Source of the DNA: Taenia hydatigena
Taxonomy: Eukaryota > Platyhelminthes > Cestoda > Cyclophyllidea > Taeniidae
Assembly: GCA_036345935.2 (NCBI GenBank)
Contig: JADWOT020000002.1
Coordinates: 21,392,355-21,456,354, forward strand
Length of the DNA: 64,000 bases
Direction of reading: 5' to 3'
Part shown: piece by piece, positions 24,701 to 35,985 of the stretch
Position numbering within the stretch: the stretch's first letter is position 1
How the letters are laid out: every line of letters starts with the position of its first letter
Notes under the pieces: generated by a model
Told to the model about the DNA's origin: nothing
What the model saw: the letters and a program-made list of their open reading frames with translations, nothing else
The model's database searches: none
Made by a program: the position numbers and the translations under genes

Positions 24701-25913
24701 AGGAGGCGGTCGATTGATGTAGCACAGAGACGTCCATGATTATTTTCTAAGATGATTTGACTAAGTGATCATCCAGTTGGTGTGGTTTCCGTCAGTACTC
24801 CCCTTCCGCTTTGATTTCCTCCGACTTTTTTCAGATGTGTTGGGATGACGTCTGAGATTGCGTGATGCTGTTGTTGTCTCCGCAGCATAGCATTGATCAG
24901 AAGACCGGGTGGACGGGGTGAGGTGCTCTGTTTGTGTTTGCGTCAGCAGCCAGGGTTGACTATTTGCGAAATGGATATTCATGGTGTCAGTCGTGGCTGC
25001 CTTTATGCATATCCCCTGGTCTTGGTCATACACTTCCTGCAATGTGGATGCTTGCCTTCCATCCTACCGAATCGTCAAGCTCGTTTCCTAGTAAGTTCCC
25101 GATTTATTGGTTGTGCTTGACCAATTACTACGTATAAGTCGGGAGGGTTGGTGTGTTGAGACCCAGAAATAGTTACAGCTGGAGTGTAACCCACTGGTTA
25201 CTTCCTCCACCTGAACTACGTTGAATGTGGGTATGGGCGTGGTGGAAGAGATTTGAATAAAGCCCTAGCTTCTGCCGCCTCTACCTGAACTTTGTTAATT
25301 GTATTCACATGTCCAATGCCCTTTTGATGCTACGATTTGGAGGTGTAGCTATGTCTAGCCTCCTACTTAAAGGACTTAAAGTCGAATTACTTGTAATTTG
25401 GGTCATGGCCACCCTTCTCCCTCTTGCTTCGATAGTGGCGAGTCTTCCCCTGAAAGGACTGCTCCGCGCCTTGTTGTTGGTGGTATTAGGCAGCGCCTTC
25501 GTTTGGATTCCTGAATATAACGCTTCCTGTGAGTGGGGGTTTGTGGTCAAGGCGTAGGTTTGGGGATGGAGCCTGGAATAGTACGCTAGCCTACAGGGTC
25601 GCGTGAAACTGAATGCAAAACGAGGTGGTGTTTTACTGCATGTGTTTCCCTCGATGCAGAGCCCTTTCGCAAGGACAACGTTGCACGCTGCGTCTCTGAT
25701 GCGATAATATTTGCAAACGTTCAAGACACCTTCAGTCGTACAGATGCGGTACTGCGAGCAGAGAAGCCTCTGAATTTTGCCTGGGAGGACAGTGGGCTTC
25801 CGCTCTCACCGTTTTGCCCCGTCTGTGGGACTTCTTTTGCCATTTTATTGTCCGCAATTCTGATGTGCGCACAAGGCGAACCAGCTGTGCATCAACATGT
25901 GGAATGTGTGTAA
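21777..25913 (+). pseudogene. GLD-2-like copy C, decayed
   Basis: Six exon equivalents. Exon 1 ends at 21899 (ALSIRVEQFFQQCC...SAISPAFP) but has no in-frame ATG before an upstream stop. Exon 2, 22492-22633, is 14 bp short: GSSVDVFGLDRGDLDF is followed by a frameshift and stop, then the frame of other copies resumes (VLSGTKSLLLR). Exon 3, 22884-22967, lacks exactly 60 bp, removing the third catalytic Asp and its NVNN segment. Exon 4, 23533 to about 23708, is open, but its gtaagt donor has become gtttta. Exons 5 (24207-24462) and 6 (25660-25913) remain open with intact splice sites; exon 6 has a longer C-terminus. Loss of the start, the frame and the catalytic segment makes a functional polymerase implausible. 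Confidence 0.85.
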
Positions 25914-27237
25914 AGGCAAAGTTTGTCATGTCTCCCTGTGTTTCATGCAATATATTGATTGTCAGGTAGTGTGATGTTCCACTCCGTTCTGGCGAGTGCT
26001 TTTAGCCACGCAAACTTCCGCTAGGTTACGTTGGTAAAGTGGAGGTGGGGAGGCGATGGATGATTAAGTCTGAGCTGGAACCGAAGGTCGGATTGAGGAG
26101 CTCATAATACGTAATTCAGTTGGTAGCGGTCGCAGCGGCACCTCCGTGTAGGGCCGTAAGGTTGGAGGAGTCCCCATGCTTCACCTGACCCTCAGACAGT
26201 TGCATCATCAGAGCGTCAGTGTTGACAATATGTGATTGTGCGACTCACGTGAAACCTTTGTGGTGGTGGTTGAAATGCGGAAAGGAATTGGAGGACGGGC
26301 GCTAGTGGATTGAGGCATTGTTGAATTAGAGGTGGGGAGGAGAAGGGAAGGGGGAAGTGGACGCAATGAACCGTAATATCATCATGTTCCACGACGAAAG
26401 GCACAGAAGTATCCTCCCCAAGGAAGGTATTTCTGTCCACTTGCTGTTTTAGCCCCATGCAGCATGGCTTGCACTTCTGGCTGATTAGTTGTGCAAGGGT
26501 TTCAACTGCCAAATTGTCTCGCAAAACAAATGATCGATTGTTTGCGGTCTTGACGGAGTGCTCGGACATAGTAAAGATTGTCGACAAAGAGTTGGGCTTG
26601 GGACTGATGGTTTAGTACGGAGAATAGTCCACCTAATGGGGGTACGAAGGCGGGGCATCCTTGACGGTAGAGGTTAAAGAGGCGAGCGACGCATTACACA
26701 TTTGGTCGTGGTATAGTAAATCGTCCGCAATCCATGCATCGTCGCGTAGTTTTCACCCTTGTGTTTCAACATTATGAAAATCTCGAAAAAAACAAAAAAA
26801 CGCCTCTCAGTTTTCACACTTTATAGTCAATTTTTAATGCGTTTCTCTACCCAGTTAAATATTGGTTCCGCTTACTACTGAATGCATATATGTGCATTTC
26901 GGACAGTTGGTGAGGAGCCACTCTGCATGCTTTCCTAACTGGTGAGTCGTTTAACCTTCTTGGGGCCCGACTACTGACACAAGCGAGTGTACGCGGTTGT
27001 CTTTGCTGCTGTGCAGGCTGGAAACCTTGTACGATTGGAAGCAATTGTTGTTGGCTTTGGTTGTTTGAAATGACGAATTACCGATTTTGTCCATAGTAAA
27101 TGGACAGCTAATGAGTCGGTGAATGGTCTTAACGCCATGATGAAACGGTATACTCAACTTTAATTTCCTTGTCCACAAAGCACGACCACTATACCTCATT
27201 TCGATCGGTATGTTATTACATCGCCTCTCGTTGTAGA
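25914..27237. other. Between copies C and D, no recognised gene
   Basis: No recognised coding region on either strand. Sequence before 27250 should contain the 5' end of copy D. A stretch of A runs lies near 26780-26800. Confidence 0.4.
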
Positions 27238-27250
27238 GTCGAAGAAATTT
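27226..27250 (+). promoter_or_regulatory. Splice acceptor just before the copy D start codon
   Basis: ctctcgttgtag ends 13 nt upstream of the ATG at 27251, matching the arrangement in copy B. It is a candidate trans-splice or 5' UTR acceptor. Confidence 0.45.
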
Positions 27251-30200
27251 ATGATGGCGCGGGCCGGTCCCAAAATGAACTACCTCAGTGGTCTTTCTGC
27301 CCAAATTGAGCGGTTCTTTCAAAGCTCTTGTCAGACATCAGAAACACTTGATACGAAGATGGGAATTCGTAATAATCTTCAGTCAGCTATTTTGCTAGAC
27401 TTCCCAAGTGAGTTTGTGGTGGTTTTACTAGTTTCTTTTTCGTGCGCATCAGGACTGTGCAAAGGATTAGCATCTTTGGATTCAATCACGCCATCCTAAT
27501 TTGTTCTATTCATTGTCAGGCCTTTATGGATTCCTCACGTCTGTTATTTTATCGAAGAGCATTGCGTCCATTTACCCTAATTCTGTTCATTTCAGTGTTC
27601 ATCGTTGAGTGCTTTTAAGTCCATCTCTGCCACAATTTTCTTGACTAGTTCAGCAAATTTTTCGTGTGTCGGTATATTAGGCAATTCATCAGCAGTCCAT
27701 GAATCTATTTGCGGTATGCTTTCATTTTACAAATCAGTCTGTTGCCTCCAATGTTCTTTTTCTCTTCCGTAATTTTATCTATTTCTCTATCCTTCTCTTC
27801 ACTCATTCCGTATCCTTTCATCCCTTTCGTACGTATATCCTTAGTTTGTGTCTCTTCGTCCATCTGTCCATCTCCTTGGGTTCAATGCGTCTCTTGCCAC
27901 TAATAAAATATTTTAGTTTTTGTTACCTCTCCCTGTCCTTTTTTGTTTGCTTTTAAGTAGATCCTCACCATTTTGTAGACTCTAAACTATTCATTGTGGG
28001 CTCGTCAATCAGCGGCTTTGGATCGAATCGAGGAGATCTCGACTTGTGTCTCGTGGTTAAGGAACAGGAGTTCGAGAGCAAGGAGTATTCGTGCACGGTG
28101 CTGAGCGAAGTCAAATCTCTTTTGCTCGACAATGGTGAGACCTAGTTGCACTGTGTATTGCAACTGATTGGATATGAAACAGTCTATAATAGGACGGCTG
28201 TGGCATACTGGCAATCAATTTTTGTCGAAAAGGCTTTCCAGGAGGTTTGTTAATCGATGAAATGTAACAGAGGGCTGTGCGGAGGGAGGGACGCAGCCTT
28301 TCCCTCTGGGACATGTTCTTGGTGAGGTCGGAAGTGAAAATAGTGTTTATCGTTTATAGCCTATTATTGTCACCGTGCTAACAGTTAGAAGCGGCGAGGC
28401 ATATCGAATGTTTCTTACTTAGGAGGGTAGGGAGGGGCGCTGAGAGTCTGGTAGTAGTAGCTATCCAAATACGACTCTCTGATTGAAGGCCTTATAGGTA
28501 GACACCACGAATGCGTCAATTTCAGCGTATGATGAGTATTTTTTCTTCCAGGTTCAATTAGAAACTGTAGGCTGATTCCTGCGAGAGTGCCAATTCTTAG
28601 GTTTCGTGATCGACAGTCGGGTATTGCGTGCGATATGGGCGTCAACAATGTGTCGGGCATTTACAACACCCATCTTCTCGCTATGTACGCTCGAGGTGAG
28701 ATCATTTATCTTATTCTTCCCGCATAATTACTACTCTGAATCAGTGTTGGGAAAATCATAGAATGCCCATTTGCCCAATCCCTTTGGGAGGTAGGTTGCT
28801 TACTGACTAGGTCGCGGAGCCCATTGGTTAATTTTGGAGCCAATCACCTGTGTGCCGGAGGTGGTGTATGCATTTCACGGTTGGGTGGTAAAAGGCGTTG
28901 TGTTGCGTTTGCCTCGCACTATATGGTGCTATCAATTGACACTTACCACTTTCTGTGGGAGGTGCTTTTGAGCTATCTAGCTGTCTACGTTCTATTCTCT
29001 TTGCCACTGTAGAAAGCTCTTGACTGTCGTTTTATACTCGCCTCATTGAACTGAACGTAGGCCTCCATCAGGTGCAGAAATGTCGGTGATAGGTTCGGTT
29101 TTCCTGCCTGACTGTTCACTAGCAAGTGCGGAAGTGTTGCGACAGTATGTGAGTGGACGGTTGAAGAGGATCAGTCGCCTGCTCAGTGTGTAGAAGTCGT
29201 GCGCTCAACCAACGAAAGGCATTTAAGAAGCATAAATTTCCTCGTTAACAGTCGACCCCCGGTTACCTCCACTCGGTGTGTTCGTGAAACACTGGGCGCT
29301 CAGGATGCGAATCCATGGTGCCAATCTTGGCAGACTCAATACATGCGCCCTGCTCCTGATGGTAATCCAGTACCTGCAATGTGGATGCTCGCCTCCTGTT
29401 CTACCAAATCTCCAATCTCTCTTTCCGGTAGGCTCCCGATTTACTGATTGCACTTTGCTACTTATTACGTGTAAGTAGGTATGATAGGTTTTGATTCTCA
29501 TAGATTGTGCATTCCAGTGATTACTTATGAGTAGCCTTTCTATTTTGGTGTTATTCTCGCCGCTGCAAAGATGCGTCAGTTTTTTAACTGGCAAAATACT
29601 GTGTGGTTTCTGGTAAGACTGGAGAAATATCAGTGGGCATTCATCAATGAATGGTGCTGGAAAGTGAAGCCAATAGGATGATGTTTGAGGATGTGAAAGG
29701 GTTGTTCCATCAGCTTGGTTTAATTGTGCTTGAACGAGTGTATGAGTTTCTTAGAATCTCATTGTGACTGTAATCACACTTTCCGGAATGTGCGATGTGC
29801 TGCATTTACACTATTCTTGATTTTTCACCTTTTGTGAAGGCTTTCCAGAAGATGATCTGAGTGGGGGCAATATGAGTTTGCGACTCACTTTTATGGACGT
29901 ATCGAACACGTAGCTTCTTCACCTTTTGTAGTCGACTTTCGACAGTAAATGTCCGGTAGACGAATTGGATATGGATTTGCAGCTGCCATGGGAAGACATG
30001 TGCAGCGTCAGCAAGTCTACGTTGGGTGAGCTCTTTACCGGATTCATCGCCTACTACGCGGACTTCGAGTTTGATCGATGGGCCATCTCGGTTCGCTGTG
30101 GCCAACCCTTTCCCCTTGATGAAGTGCCTTCTTGGTTTGCAACATTTCGAGGAAGAAGAGGTCGAGGCAAATACAGGATTTTTGTAGAGGGTGAGTAAGG

Positions 30201-31184
30201 GCATTGTGGAAAGGGTTAGAACGAAGACCAGCCCGATTTGATGCTGTCGAGCTTTAGAAGTGCAGTTTTGTCATTGGTACATGGAAGATGTGTCCTGTTG
30301 ATGTAACACAGGGTTATTGTTTAAGGTTGTTTGCTTACGCGGTCCTCTTTTTGACCGCACTTGTCTCCGCTTCTGTCGCACATACCTTATTCCTTACTTC
30401 TCGCTATAGTGAGAAGGTTTCTTGTCGATTGTAATAAATGGCGAGGCTACTCTGAGGCAGTGGTTGCGGTGGTGTTTGCTAGTACTTTCGTTCGGTTTCC
30501 TGCATATGGCGTTCTTCGTTGGTCGAGGGATGGCGCCTAGGATTATTTCTGCGGTATGTCTTTGACGCAAAAGCGGAGTTAGGTGAGTGAGGTAGCGAGT
30601 TTCTGGACTTCAATTTGAATAGTCGCTTTGCGAAACGTATAGTAGATTGTTCCTAAAGGTAGATTTTGATTTGGTGACTGGTGAACAACATCTATTGCTA
30701 GTGGTTATGCAAGAATTTGGAATGTCCTTGTACAGCAGGTCTGGACAGGTTGATTACACACAGCGGGCGCCTTCCTTCTGTGTCTGGAGGTTGGTGTAAG
30801 GAATAAGGACGCATGTCTGCTTTGAGGCGTCTGTTGTCGCAGTCAAAAATGCAGCATTCTGACCGAAGCCTCTCGGCGTTCCAGTGTAAGTACCCTTGTG
30901 TCGTGGCGGTGGTGACGAGGACTGAGGGTTTCACGTTGAAGTGTCGCCGCGTTTCAGTGCGAACCTAATAAAGTTTTGCTGCATATTTTTCCTCTAACAC
31001 AGATCCTTTCCGTAAAGACAATGTTGCGCGGTCCATCTTCCGTAGAAAAGTTGTTGAAACAATTCAAGGAGCCTTCAGGCGTACAGATAAAGTTCTGCGT
31101 GATCGGAAACCTCTGGATTCTCTCTGGATGGAGGCTCCTCCGCCATTCACTGCCTCGAAAGACGCCCGCATCAAGAGGAACTAG
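27251..31184 (+). CDS. GLD-2/TENT2-like poly(A) polymerase, copy D (complete)
   Basis: Six exons: 27251-27407, 27979-28134, 28552-28695, 29252-29427, 29932-30190 and 31003-31184. Exons 2-5 have exactly the lengths of those in copy B (156, 144, 176, 259 nt). Introns are GT-AG and in phase; the product is 357 aa. Exon 1 is half the length of that of copy B and lacks the hydrophobic segment. Exon 2 reads GSSISGFGSNRGDLDLCLV: both Asp are kept but the usual Ser of SDxD is Gly. Exon 3 reads RFRD...CDMGVNN, with the third Asp present. Exon 4 has FVKHWA and LLLMVIQYLQ; exon 5 is the PAP-associated domain (STLGELFTGFIAYYADFEF); exon 6 starts DPFRKDNVARS and stops at TAG 31182. By its residues this is the most likely catalytic member here. 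I chose the first of two adjacent Met codons. Confidence 0.87.
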
Positions 31185-32091
31185 GACGATGCTTGCTTCC
31201 TGATGTAGCTCCACACTCTTATTTTTACCTTCCCATCGACTTTGCATTTTCTTTGTTAATGTACTTTTTTATTAGACGAAAAGAAAGGCGAAGATGTCAA
31301 AAAAGGACGCAGAGAGCTCTCTTCCATTCAAGTTTTAACCGATCAGCAGTAGTTGGTGCAGATGGGCGGTTTGGAGCTGGGGCTGCAGGTGTTGGCGTGA
31401 GGTAGGTGAACAGTCGAGCATACTTGAGCCCTCTGTGATGCTTGTCGCGTGTTTGGTTGGTGCTTTTTGTTCACTCATTACTGTTTGGTTGGTTGGTTGA
31501 TTACTTCATACAGTGACCAAGTGGCTGTCCAACTGGATCGCTAAATGCATAGACGAGTGGCACAGGACGTTGGCGGATGTCATAGGGTTGGCAATCGTAA
31601 AAAAACTTTGTGGCTGGAAATGTGCGCACAATTATAGGTGGCCAAGTGGTTGGAGGGGATGAATGCTGAATAGAGAGACAAAGTAGGTTAGGTATGTACT
31701 AGCGGATCCGAAAGTGAGTCATTACTCAAGTTTGAGTGTCGGGAGCTGCAAGTCTAGACTGAAGGTGTGAAGTGGTGCGCGAACGTGGGCACTTTCTGGA
31801 AGAATTGAAAACTAAGGAAATTGGTGGATCTAGAGGAGTTCAAAATTAAGGCAGCTGGATGACCGTCCACTCGTGGTGTCAGGCATGTAGGTCGGGCGTT
31901 AAATGTTCATGGGCTAGGCATATGATGCTACTCCTCGTTTGATGAACAGCAACTCTTTCGACTTATCAAATGATGCACTTTGAATTAGATGCCTCATCCT
32001 GTACCCCACGACCTTGGGAACGAACAATTCTTGCATCGACTGCAACAAATTTTACCTTGCAGTTTAGGTTCATCTCTCCCTCCAAACATCA
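31185..32091 (+). other. 3' flank of copy D with unit-conserved blocks
   Basis: Near 31268, ttttttattag is followed by ACGAAAAGAAAGGCGAAGATG, a block also found after copies A, B, the relic, E and G and at about 54600 (-). Bases 31514-31690 resemble 42265-42430 on the opposite strand; both can be read as WLSNWIAKC...EWHRTLADVIGL or a close variant, but the frame in the D flank soon ends. No protein family is recognised. Confidence 0.5.
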
Positions 32092-32169
32092 TCAGAGGGT
32101 GATGCGAAACCCACATTGGACTTCACAGCCTTCCCACCCATTGCTAACCTTTTTTTCCTTCTGAATCAG

Positions 32170-33213
32170 CCGTCGGCTTGATTATTCACTCACTAGCGGT
32201 CGTAGTGTGGCCGAGTGGGAGGGTGAGAGGTTTGTGAAGTACTCCACAACTTTTGTTGATCGTCTCGTGGTCACTGCAGCTGGGGTGAGTGGAAATGGCC
32301 ACATGGATGCAGGAGGAATTGGACTTGTGTGCTGGCTCAGAAGGGCCGAGATTGATGTGCACAAGGGTGACGCGAGAGTCGCTCGGTGAGTTGTTCCAGA
32401 CGGTGTGAAGGAAAGGCAGGAGCGGATGGGTTGAGGAGATGCGTTGTTGGATGTGGTGGAGGGGGTACGAGTGCATGCGTGGTTCAGAGGTGCTTCCACT
32501 CTTCCTGCTCTCTAAATAGCACCTCTCCCTGCCTTTCAAGTGTTGCTGCCAAAGAGGATGCAAATGCCAAATGTCAGTCGATACGGTTAGTCTACTTGCC
32601 TGCCATCATTCATCGCTATTTCTGTTGATTCACTGTTTGGCATTCTGCTGGCTCAAAGTTGCTGACTGATTGTCGATCACCCTTTTCACTTCGCCTTCGG
32701 TTAATTGGCTGATTGGCCGACCGATTTTGTCTTGCATCTCACTTCACCAATCTGTCTAGCGCCCCATCTAACCCCATCGCCGTATTGTTGTCCTTCAGTC
32801 TGTCCTATCATAGCAACGCACACACCCATGCACACACACACACACACGCACGCACACACACGTCTCTGGCATCTGTGGTGCCTTTCTTGATTCCCTTTCT
32901 GCCATCGCTCGTGGATGATTTTTATCCTCGCTACACTTTCTTGCCTACATACTCTTTTCTTTGTGCTGTTAATGCAGGGAAGAGTCGTCGCAAGGCGATG
33001 GTGGAGCATTTGCGCAATAAAATATCTCGCAGTTCTGCCAACCTCAGTGAACTGGGCCACAAGATACGCTCTCGACGCTCCAGGTGTGTTGTCACGACCG
33101 GTTGAGCCACCTACTAAAATGCCTTTTGGGTAGCATCATCAACCACTCAACTTGTTCGTTTGTTTGTTTGTCTTTGTAGTCCCGATGGCAGTCGATGCGA
33201 TCAGGAGTGTAAA
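32170..33213 (+). other. Unrecognised exon-like chain inside the inverted repeat
   Basis: Four segments have good splice sites: 32170-32284, 32520-32585, about 32979-33083 and about 33180-33213. Acceptors are cttctgaatcag, tctaaatag, gttaatgcag and tctttgtag; donors are gtgagt, gttagt, gtgtgt and gtgagc. The segments can be joined in two phases without a stop: one gives a basic, helical reading (RKAMVEHLRNKISR), the other a reading with ATRYALDAP. I recognise neither, and no start exon is visible. A decayed tandem copy of the third segment follows at about 33800-33930. It could be part of an undescribed gene or of the ancestral GLD-2 flank. Confidence 0.3.
32815..32862. repeat. CA microsatellite in the left arm
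   Basis: CACACA/CGCACA run; its counterpart in the right arm lies at about 52937-52983 and differs in length. Confidence 0.9.
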
Positions 33214-33556
33214 GGTGAGCGGTGTTGTCTATCCTTCCTCCATTGTATTTTATTGCTGAGTTGTTTGAGTGGAAGAAAGGGATGTCAACTGGAATGCTTG
33301 TTTGGTCACAGTCTGGTGTACTGCTGAGACGCCTCGAGTCCTTCCCTAAATTCCCTAACGTTGAAGAGCGCTTCTGTGTTGGTGGTGCACGCAAGTATTG
33401 GAAGGCTGTAAGGGTTGACAGGGAGTCCATGCCACTTAAATGGTAACTGAAGAGCGTGAAATTAGGGTATGTTATTCTGTTGCCCTACCGCCATCCCGTC
33501 CACTACTGCTTGGCTGCTCACAGCCTTTTTATGGGGCGACTGTAGGTGTCCGCGTG

Positions 33557-35985
33557 GTTGATGATGTAGCTCCCTTCCACGGCTTCTCTTGACTGCTGAC
33601 TTCCTTATTTGTTTGATTGGCTGATTTTGTCTTGCATCTCAATTTATTAATCTGCCTAGTGCCTTTTCTATTCCTACCGATGTCTACATACACACACGCA
33701 CTCTGGCAGTAGCTCTGAATTTCATTATTCTTCTTCATCAGTGGACTTTTATTCTCCTAATTTTTTTTTTACTTTTTACCGAAATATTCCCATCGGTGTA
33801 GGCGGGAGTCATCACAGCGCAGTGGTGGAGCGTTTGCGACTCCTATGCAGACAGTTCCTGGCTGAATGTGGGCATACTCAGTCACAATTTTGAAACGGAA
33901 GTGCTGCCTTTCAGCAAGCGTTCCTTCTGGGCCACTGAGTCACTGCTGACCCGAGGCCTCTGATTCAATGATTTTCCATGTGACATCTGAAGGATCCTGA
34001 AGCGGTTACTGGTTGGTTGGATGTGTCCAAGGTTATGAATACCACATCTCTACACCTTCGGTGTCGCCATTTAAGGCGGCGACATTGTCAATCGTCACGC
34101 CATTCTGTTGGGGGCCCTGACTAACGTCACTTTGTCATAGCCACTCCTCTTGGTCAATTAACTGCATCTACTCTGGAGTGCGTTCTCGCTTTCCGCCAGC
34201 GGTGCTTTGTCGTCTAGCATTTGGCGCTGTAGATGAAGGACTAGAGCGCTGCCTGCGCCAAAATGAACGTTCCTTCCCATCCTCCATCCTAGACTTTTGT
34301 TCTCCCACTCCACGTCTCGTCTACTGACTTTCTGCTGTCTCTATCCACCCGGATGACAAATGGATGGCACGTGATCTCAAATAACCATGTCTCCTCACAA
34401 TAGAGAACCTTCTTTTGATTACATATTCTGCGAACTTTCTTTTACTCTTCCGTCCTTTTCCTGCTCCTTCTTCCTCTCTTTAATTCTTTCTATTCCATAT
34501 GCCGTGTCGCCGTTCCCGCCTTCATTCCACTCCGCCGGCTCCGCTGCATTCACTTTTGCTTGGTTCGTGTAGGAAGTAACACGTTTTCCCAATGGATGTC
34601 GCAGCCGGCTGGCGTAAGGTTGTCGCTGATTGTTTGATGAAACACATCGTCCGTTTGATTCATGCATTCATCAACCCCTCTATGGTATTAGCGGTGAGAT
34701 CTAGCAGCCATTACCTGAAGATGTGTTATTAACATGGATTTTTTACGAAATCCTTGCAGTAAAGTACTACGCTATGGGTTAAAATAAAGGCAGCTCCGAG
34801 ATGGTGGTCAGAAATACCACCGACAGGCAAACATACGTTCACCACTACCACCTCCTTCCCATCTGTCAGCGCTTTCGAAATTTTCCGCCTGCTGGCGACA
34901 AGAATGATGCTGCTGCAAATTGTGATGATGGAATAAGTGAGAGGTGGTTACACGATTCTAAAAAAAGGGTTCAGCACTCTGTCCCCATTCCTCTATCTGT
35001 ATATCGCCTGTGCCTTTGTGAATGAAAAGTGCATGCGAAGAGCTTGGAAAGCGAGTTGATGATGTCGGAGCTTTGGCGGTTTTTTTCCCATCTCGACGTT
35101 TAATAACGCGGGCACTTGAGTCCTCGCTGTTTATGCCACCGCTGGACAGACTCGGAGTGCTACACTGGAACAAAAGGTGGAAGAGAATCAACTGCACCAC
35201 ACCACTCAGCCAAGTAGCCTACAAAAGAATTGCCTTTGCCGCTTTGTTGGTGCAAACTGCTTCACCTGAGTCGAGAGACCGTCAAGGTGCCTCATTCTAC
35301 AATTAGCTCCGCTCATATCCACCTGTCAAGCTTGTTGCAACCACTAATCCAATTATGACACTCAACTTTCTGTTATCAAAGGGTGAAGCTTTACAAGAGT
35401 TATCCAACAACATTCAACCAACCATTACAGGCGATGACGATAGACTAACATTGGCCAAGCTATTAAGCTAACGTCAGTTACCAAACGATGACAGGTGAAC
35501 AAGGAAACTAATCAAACATAAGTCAAATAAAAAGGCAGTCGAACTGCTTTTCACAGTTCGGGTACCTCACGTCAATACTTGCATTGCGCCATCGCCAACG
35601 ACCGCAGACTTGCGAGGGAAAGGGAGGAGTTTTCTGCTGCCTTTTTAGCATTTTCACTCTCCTTTATTTGCCAAAGGGAAAAGTAAATTGGCAAATTAAG
35701 AAACTGGTCATTGAAAAGGAAGCAAAAAAGCAGTTATCTTCTCTGTTTGGAATGAGGCAATGGGATTTCAAAGTAGCGGATAGCTAGAGAGATCTGAAGG
35801 GTCAAATATGGGACAAACACCGATCCAACCGAGGAGCTTTGACAAAGGGAGCGCGCAATGCTTTCTGACCGTCGTCTTAACGCATCTTCTCGTCTGATAA
35901 AAAAGGAACATAGACGACTTAATTAATAGCACTTTGGTGAACGAGAGAAAACGCCAAAACTATCACCTAAAGCGAGTGGCGAGGA
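33557..35985. other. Spacer between the plus and minus clusters
   Basis: Contains a diverged duplicate of part of the inverted-repeat sequence (33600-33930 resembles 32700-33090) and a block at 34390-34670 resembling 2850-3190. The orientation of the GLD-2 units switches here. No gene is recognised; 35022-35306 (+) is open but unsupported. Confidence 0.45.

Larger units (their letters stand above)
32092..33556 (+). repeat. Left arm of a 1.46-kb inverted repeat
   Basis: This block recurs in reverse complement at 52241-53707, nearly identical throughout and including a CA repeat of slightly different length. Identity starts at TCAGAGGGTGATGCG and stops at GTGTCCGCGTG. The two copies are about 18.7 kb apart and bracket the minus-strand GLD-2 relics. 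Confidence 0.95.

Noticed and set aside
25309..25557. Hydrophobic 82-residue frame that looks like a membrane protein
   Set aside because: It lies inside the intron between exons 5 and 6 of copy C, overlaps a diverged intronic repeat (compare 24564-24610) and has no counterpart in other copies.
32701..33105. ORFs through the CA repeat with poly-His/Thr or Cys/Val runs
   Set aside because: Microsatellite artefacts; the exon-like segment at 32979-33083 is treated separately.
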